Part shown: positions 59,157-64,000 of the stretch, piece by piece
Layout: each line of letters starts with the position of its first letter
Numbering within the stretch: position 1 is the first letter of the stretch
Assembly (NCBI GenBank): GCA_040285745.1
Contig: JAUFOR010000003.1
Location: 310,001 to 374,000, forward strand
DNA length: 64,000 bases
From: Barthelona sp. PCE
Taxonomy: Eukaryota > Metamonada: BaSk clade
Direction of reading: 5' to 3'
Position numbers and translations under genes: made by a program
Notes under the pieces: model-generated
Database searches by the model: none
The model's input: the letters and a program-made list of their open reading frames with translations, nothing else
What the model was told of the DNA's origin: nothing

Positions 59157-59693
59157 TTAACTTTGATTTAAGAGAGTAAAACTCTTCTTTGTCACTATTT
59201 GTTCTTCAAATGTACTTTTAACATGATTCATAGCGAATGGATTGTAAGTAACTGTGGTTTGTTTGAGCACTAAAGCTGGAATTGGATCAAAATTTTCATT
59301 ACACTTATGTTCATCAAGTATTTTTGCTCCATTTTCTGATGTGAATGTAACTTTTCCGATAATAGGTGCTTGGTTTTCCTCTAATATTCCAGTTTGTAAC
59401 CCAAGAGAGATACCAAATGTTACTGGATTAGACGAAAAAAGAAAAAGAACACATTCATTATCTATACTGTCAACAGACCATGATTCAGATGTAAACGGTG
59501 TTAGAAACTCGGATATGCGTTCGATTTTTGATGGTGAAAATGCAAAAAAAGAATGAGGTACATATTTCAACAGAATATTTGTAAACTGATCATTTGCCAC
59601 TAATTTAAGGAAGTTCTCTGCTAGAGCAGAGTTCTCATTAAGGCCCAGCTCAATTTCGCAAGTGAAAATGTTTGTTGTCAGAACAACTGACAT
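59157..59693 (-). CDS. Divergent, probably inactive cyclophilin-like protein
   Basis: A 178-residue protein with the order of a cyclophilin fold: TCEIELGLNENSALAENFLKL at the start, GKVTFTSENGAKILDE at the end of the core, and LKQTTVTYNPF, which resembles the C-terminal IRI-HT-IL-DPF ending of PPIL4-type cyclophilins. The catalytic Arg and Gln positions (FHR-V-x-F-x-x-Q in active enzymes) read LKYVPHSFFAF, so isomerase activity is unlikely. It may act in an RNA-processing or protein complex. Divergent from the Ndc80-like gene across 40 bp. Confidence 0.5.
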   Translation of the reverse strand: MSVVLTTNIFTCEIELGLNENSALAENFLKLVANDQFTNILLKYVPHSFFAFSPSKIERISEFLTPFTSESWSVDSIDNECVLFLFSSNPVTFGISLGLQTGILEENQAPIIGKVTFTSENGAKILDEHKCNENFDPIPALVLKQTTVTYNPFAMNHVKSTFEEQIVTKKSFTLLNQS

Positions 59694-59733
59694 GAAAGAG
59701 GATGTTTTTTATTAAATCACCTTTCACTTTCAA
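59694..59733. promoter_or_regulatory. 40-bp bidirectional promoter region
   Basis: Only 40 bp separate the two divergent ATG codons. The sequence is A/T-rich with TTTTTTATTAAATC and a pyrimidine run before the plus-strand start. Confidence 0.55.
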
Positions 59734-61422
59734 ATGGCCAATCCAACCAACAAAAGAAGGCGTACTATGTTGCCTACTGATAGGCGCATGACAATGGCGG
59801 AGCGTCCAGTCGAACCGCAACGTCAGAATCGTGAAAAAGCGGAACAGAATGATGATGAACTTCTACATGACATAATTGAATACATTGCTCTCAATGAACT
59901 GCACCAGGGTCACATTGGTTCAAAGAATAGCCTGTCTAAGAACATTGTGATTAAGCTTTTTGATCATATGATCACAGAATTAGGTTTTCGTTCAGGATTA
60001 GAAAGTGCAGAGCAACTTTATCGGGTGGTGCACCGCATTTCACGTAAGAATACTCAAGCAAAGATTCCACAAGAAGAGAAATTACTGATTTTTCAGTATT
60101 GGGAGATTGCGGAAAGATTTGGTTGTGATATAAAACCGCCTAAGCGCATTAGTGCTACGTCAGCTGTATATCTGAAGCCTATTCTAAAGCTCTTTACATT
60201 TTTCCGTACTATATTAGAATTGCAAGACAATATTAAGAGATATGTTGATAAGATGCCATTGCAAACTGACAATGTTCATATTGCACTGCAAAACAACTTC
60301 GATGAGGTACTGCAGCACGTTGTACAGCACAAGGATATTGAATTTGTGAATAACCAACAGGAAAAACTTGTTTCGAAATTAGAGAGCAATTTAGATGTTC
60401 AACGAGTTTTATCCAACAAACTTGACCGTCAATATACAGATTTGGATTTACGTATTCGTCGTTATGCAAATGAACGTCCGGATATTGTCGAGGTTGAGTC
60501 TGAAATAGCAGAATTACAATCACAGCTTGAAAACGCCAAAAACATTCGTGAGCGTATTGCACGTGAGAACGAGCAGACTGAACTGGAGATAGAGTACGAA
60601 ATGAAGAAATGTGATGATACCAATACACGTTTGTTAGCCTTAAAGTCAGAGGCAGAAGATTTGCAAACAAAACAGTTGCGTCGTAACCAGGATCTTGAGT
60701 CAGTTAAGGACGACCTGGAAAGGAAGCGCACCCTTGAGCAAAGAAACGCTGTACTGAAACCACAGTTGCAAAGTTTACAGAAGAAGTACATTGAGGTTGA
60801 AGATGATGTGCATTTCAGAACTGAAGAGATTACCATGCTTCGCCAGTCGTTCCTCAATCTTCAGAACGAATGTGGTGTATCAGTGAATGTTGAGAAACTG
60901 GACACACGTGAAATGACCGATGCAATTTTTGATATTGGTGCCAAAGTGGAAGATGTTGTTGATGCACTTGATGCATTGCGGGGCGAGAGAACCGAACGTG
61001 AGAACGGCATGTACGACCAGCAGCAGATGATAGACGAACGCAGACGAAACATCAAGGTTTGTACTGATGATATTGAGCGTATGCAAAAGAGACTAAGGAG
61101 TGATCGTTCCATGTTAGAGAAAACACGTGCAGAGTATGCGAGATTGAAGCATGAGTATGACAAGTCCAAGAATGATCAAGAAGAGTCTGTTCAAAAGCGA
61201 GTTGTTGAACGTGATCATTTGAAAAAAGAATGTATTAAGATTAGGAGGCAAGTATCAGACAGTATGGAGCAGTTAGAAAAGTATGCACTAGAGATGGGTT
61301 CCTATTTTGATCGTGCTAAAGAGGAAGTATTTAGAAGTGTTGATGCAGGTAATGCTCAGTTGCAATTGGTTCATGAACATATTCGAACACTGGTGAAACA
61401 AATGAGAATGGATCTTTCATGA
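59734..61422 (+). CDS. Ndc80/Hec1-like kinetochore protein
   Basis: A 562-residue protein with a basic N-terminal tail (KRRRTM), a globular helical domain (about 35-170) whose helices align with the Ndc80 CH domain (LFDHMITELGFRSGL, then IFQYWEIAERFGCDIKP and YLKPILKLFTFFRTI, where Hec1 has the dependent FPF and W-IV-LVWLID helices), and a long coiled coil to the end (about 190-555). Ndc80 links kinetochores to spindle microtubules. The Trp of the human motif is Tyr here and the coiled coil is shorter, so other Ndc80-complex or IFT-type CH proteins remain possible. Confidence 0.65.
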   Translation: MANPTNKRRRTMLPTDRRMTMAERPVEPQRQNREKAEQNDDELLHDIIEYIALNELHQGHIGSKNSLSKNIVIKLFDHMITELGFRSGLESAEQLYRVVHRISRKNTQAKIPQEEKLLIFQYWEIAERFGCDIKPPKRISATSAVYLKPILKLFTFFRTILELQDNIKRYVDKMPLQTDNVHIALQNNFDEVLQHVVQHKDIEFVNNQQEKLVSKLESNLDVQRVLSNKLDRQYTDLDLRIRRYANERPDIVEVESEIAELQSQLENAKNIRERIARENEQTELEIEYEMKKCDDTNTRLLALKSEAEDLQTKQLRRNQDLESVKDDLERKRTLEQRNAVLKPQLQSLQKKYIEVEDDVHFRTEEITMLRQSFLNLQNECGVSVNVEKLDTREMTDAIFDIGAKVEDVVDALDALRGERTERENGMYDQQQMIDERRRNIKVCTDDIERMQKRLRSDRSMLEKTRAEYARLKHEYDKSKNDQEESVQKRVVERDHLKKECIKIRRQVSDSMEQLEKYALEMGSYFDRAKEEVFRSVDAGNAQLQLVHEHIRTLVKQMRMDLS

Positions 61423-61430
61423 TAGCACAT

Positions 61431-62504
61431 TTATTCATCTCCAAACGAAAGTATGGTATCCAATTCTGTAAGAACGTATAGAGCACCATCCGAGAATAAT
61501 TCAATTTGTTCAAGTTCAACCATAAGATCAATTGCACGAATTGCTATATCAACCATTCCTTCCTTGGCAGCTGCCAAAATAATAGAGCCAAAAGCGTCTA
61601 AAAAGTTGATACTGTCTTGGGTGTGATACTCTTCTTCTTGAACCATAATACCACAAACTTCCATCATCATTGCAATGAGATCGTATGATTCCATGATGCG
61701 CTCGGGATATTCAACAACGAGATCTACAATAATAGGAAATATCAAACGGCCAATAATAGGGTCCAAGTGTTGAATGGTCATGATAGCAGCTATATTATCT
61801 TCTAATTCAACCATATTCTTGTTTTCCATGTATAAGTTCAGATGTGATGCAGCAATACCAATCATTTCTGTTGTAATATCTTCATCAATTGATTGTAAAA
61901 ACAAAAGTGCTTTACCTGCCGGACATACTTGATCAGAAGTAAAACAGCGCTTTGCTAATTCTACTAATCTGTCATCGATTATCTCAGAAACTTCCATATC
62001 TTCATCGATTGTGATACATCCGCTGAGAAGAATACCTAGAAAACGTCTGCAATAGTCAAAGTTGAAATTACCTGCAATGAACTCTAAGATTTGTTCTGGG
62101 ATCTTCTGAGGATCTTCTGCATTGAATGAAAATGGACTTTCTTCACAGTTTGCAAAATAAATGGCAACAGCAAATTGCTTATAATGTCCATCAAATAACC
62201 GTTCAAAAAACTGATTTGGGTATAGATCGAGGATGTTGTGATGCTTTAAACGATCAACAATTGCAAGACCTTCCAAGAAATTTTTCTTGAACGTGTTCTC
62301 ATTTGGCAGACTTGTAAATTTGATGAGTATGTATTCTTCGATAGGTAAGGTGTCCTTTTCGTCATTGTCAACGAAGAGCTGTGTAAATAACTGAGTTGGA
62401 TCGGCTCTCAAAGCTTCTTTGAGCGAATCCTCTTCAATAAAGTTGGAGAGAAACCCTGAAAACGCTTCTTTTTCAAAGTCGCTTAATTTAAAGTGATCAA
62501 TCAT
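61431..62504 (-). CDS. Helical protein of unknown function
   Basis: A 357-residue all-helical acidic protein starting MIDHFKLSDFEKE (ATG 62504; the 12 upstream codons begin with GTG in spacer sequence). The helices have the size and spacing of ARM/HEAT repeats but no recognised signature. It ends 8 bp from the Ndc80-like gene. Confidence 0.75.
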   Translation of the reverse strand: MIDHFKLSDFEKEAFSGFLSNFIEEDSLKEALRADPTQLFTQLFVDNDEKDTLPIEEYILIKFTSLPNENTFKKNFLEGLAIVDRLKHHNILDLYPNQFFERLFDGHYKQFAVAIYFANCEESPFSFNAEDPQKIPEQILEFIAGNFNFDYCRRFLGILLSGCITIDEDMEVSEIIDDRLVELAKRCFTSDQVCPAGKALLFLQSIDEDITTEMIGIAASHLNLYMENKNMVELEDNIAAIMTIQHLDPIIGRLIFPIIVDLVVEYPERIMESYDLIAMMMEVCGIMVQEEEYHTQDSINFLDAFGSIILAAAKEGMVDIAIRAIDLMVELEQIELFSDGALYVLTELDTILSFGDE

Positions 62505-62623
62505 GTTGTGTGTTTTGTAAAAGGCGAAAAATGGTTTCACACATTTTATCCTTATTGTAGACTGTCAGTTGCTTTTTAAATGGCAGCACGGAGTTCCAAA
62601 GAAAGTAAAATGTTTGTTGTTAG

Positions 62624-63196
62624 ATGAAGAAAAAACCTGTTTTCATAAAAATGACCTATTCATTTCTTTTAGTTTTAATCTATCTGCTACAAGCTGTAAG
62701 TGCCTTCAAAGGTGACCTGAGCTATCATATAGTTGTGGTTGTTGGAAAAAATGTGGATTCCTGCGATTGTGAGCTTTCATTGTTCAATGAAACTGACTTC
62801 TATATCACTAAGGCTCATTATGTCAACACAATTACCGATGTGCGAGTAGGAGAAACGTATGAAGCATATTTGAGTTGTCTGAAGTGCTCTCTTGTCAAAA
62901 ACCAAGCAGTAGTAACGATTTCTGATAAAGTTTATCAGACAGCATTCTTCATTATTGCTCATCCGGCTAGGGCAAGATGTACTCGGACCACAAATCAACT
63001 ATTTTTGCGTGAGTATTTAAACAGTTTTATTCCTGCTCCTCCTCCTCAGTATTATGCCCTATCACATCGTTTTTATCAGAAAAGAATTCCAAAAAACAAA
63101 GTATTTCAAATTAAATCAATAATTTATATTGTTTTGCTTTTTATAGGAGTACTATTTAATGAAAAAACAAATTATTTTCAACGAATTTTACAATAA
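62624..63196 (+). CDS. Type I membrane protein, small luminal domain
   Basis: A 190-residue protein with a signal peptide (about residues 10-28), a luminal domain of about 100 residues with Cys pairs (CDCEL, CLKC) and an NET glycosylation site, a Pro-rich stretch (IPAPPPQYY), and one C-terminal membrane helix (about 163-180) followed by a short basic tail. It resembles small secretory-pathway subunits such as ER complex components, but no family was matched. It ends 8 bp from the CFAP161 gene. Confidence 0.65.
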   Translation: MKKKPVFIKMTYSFLLVLIYLLQAVSAFKGDLSYHIVVVVGKNVDSCDCELSLFNETDFYITKAHYVNTITDVRVGETYEAYLSCLKCSLVKNQAVVTISDKVYQTAFFIIAHPARARCTRTTNQLFLREYLNSFIPAPPPQYYALSHRFYQKRIPKNKVFQIKSIIYIVLLFIGVLFNEKTNYFQRILQ

Positions 63197-63204
63197 TTAC
63201 ACTA

Positions 63205-63954
63205 CTATAGACCATCAACCATCTTCCAAACGCATACATCTGTTGGTTGTTTTGTCGCATAATTCTTCTGAGTCTCAACGACGATTTCGTAATCTAAACC
63301 GTATATGTTCTGCAAAGGAGTGTTGTGGATTGAGACACATTGTCCTGTAAAGTGATGATAGAATAAACATCCTTCATTAGGTTGAACGGGGGTTCCTACA
63401 TAGTCTTCCCTGAAGCTAGGGTCAATATGAGTGAATGTGAAAAGAGAGCGTTGATGATCAATGGGTGCAAGATACAAAACTTGTTTCTGACTGACTAAAG
63501 TTTGCAAGTTAAAAGATTTGGTTGCTGAGTGAAGGTACATGGGTTCGGGGAAGATATCAGAGGCCAGTCGCAACCTGAAAAGATCTCCATAGCATAATTC
63601 AACATCTAAATTGTCAACTTTTTCTAACACAAAGACTCCTCTTTTATCGACCTTGGAATTCATTGAGGCATTGACATAGTACTGCTTTGACACAAAATTT
63701 AAAGGGTCAGCGTTATTTACGCTTAAAAAGGAATTAGGATATTTTTCTGAACAGCTTTTAATGATAACTGCATCACCATGTGTCAATTGACCATCGTTGC
63801 TAATCGCTCCATTTGCTTCTGCTACGCTTGAAATGAAGGAACTCATAGTAGATTCCATGTGCATGTCTGTTCCATGCTGTAACGTATCATTTTCTGCTAC
63901 ACGCTGCTCATACCAGTTTCCGAGCAATGTTCGGGCTGAGAATTCAAGTGTCAT
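63205..63954 (-). CDS. CFAP161: CFAP161 ciliary microtubule inner protein
   Basis: A 249-residue homologue of CFAP161, which sits inside ciliary doublet microtubules and supports motility. Matches: NWYEQ at residues 12-16, HGDAVII, KRGVFVLEKVD, YGDLFRLR, the SQKQVLYL segment, DPSFREDYVGTPVQPNEG and the closing DYEIVVETQ and VCVWKMVDG. Human CFAP161 is about 300 residues, so this copy is somewhat shorter. It is the clearest sign of a motile cilium in the window. Confidence 0.85.
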   Translation of the reverse strand: MTLEFSARTLLGNWYEQRVAENDTLQHGTDMHMESTMSSFISSVAEANGAISNDGQLTHGDAVIIKSCSEKYPNSFLSVNNADPLNFVSKQYYVNASMNSKVDKRGVFVLEKVDNLDVELCYGDLFRLRLASDIFPEPMYLHSATKSFNLQTLVSQKQVLYLAPIDHQRSLFTFTHIDPSFREDYVGTPVQPNEGCLFYHHFTGQCVSIHNTPLQNIYGLDYEIVVETQKNYATKQPTDVCVWKMVDGL

Positions 63955-64000
63955 TCTTGATAGGGGAAAAAATTTGAAAGCTGAGTGTATTGAACGAATC

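Noticed and set aside
1-64000. tRNA, rRNA, snRNA and CRISPR arrays
   Set aside because: Reading the spacers I found no cloverleaf with a TTC-type loop, no rRNA core sequence and no regular direct-repeat array.

Overview
This is a stretch of nuclear DNA from a eukaryotic microbe. The proteins are eukaryotic: an Unc104/KIF1-type kinesin, a syntaxin-type SNARE, an AP-3 sigma chain, eIF4G, AIP1/WDR1, a phosphatidylinositol-phosphate kinase and an Ndc80-like kinetochore protein. The intergenic DNA is AT-rich, every gene I accept is one uninterrupted reading frame, and AATAAA lies just after many stop codons. A CFAP161 homologue implies a motile cilium. A PPi-dependent phosphofructokinase and a fused SufC-SufB protein point to an anaerobic or microaerophilic lifestyle. 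SufCB fusions are known from Blastocystis, the breviate Pygsuia and the jakobid Stygiella, so an anaerobic flagellated protist of that kind is likely. The species cannot be fixed from this window.

Layout: 1-5.8 kb has an edge-truncated gene, a small unknown gene, a long hairpin, a D-2-hydroxyacid dehydrogenase and a coiled-coil protein. 6-9.8 kb holds three secretory-pathway genes (a GOST-like 7TM protein, a GDPD-like phosphodiesterase and a secreted beta-propeller). 9.8-15 kb is one giant gene joining WD40-type propellers, an MLKL-like four-helix domain and a protein kinase. 15-32.7 kb has membrane and helical proteins, a WD40 protein, PFP, an eIF3m-like PCI protein, DIM1, AIP1, two unknowns, SufCB and a TORTIFOLIA1/SPIRAL2-like microtubule protein. 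32.7-35 kb is the emptiest part, with one small membrane protein. 35-48 kb has a CDP-alcohol phosphotransferase, a propeller-like protein, a two-TM protein, AP-3 sigma, a Faf1/C1orf131-like protein, a long helical protein, eIF4G, a syntaxin and a small membrane protein. 48.7-64 kb has kinesin-3, a zinc-finger gene relic, two related propeller-like proteins flanking a PIP kinase, a degenerate cyclophilin, an Ndc80-like gene, a helical protein, a type I membrane protein and CFAP161.

The genes do not form one pathway. The genome is very compact: several convergent pairs are 0-14 bp apart and two divergent pairs share promoters of 40-43 bp. The element that most deserves attention is the propeller-MLKL-kinase protein at 9837-15047, a candidate sensor plus membrane-acting death or defence effector. 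Next are the SufCB fusion, the kinesin-3 ending in a CaaX-like box and a recurrent TTTAAC motif near start codons.
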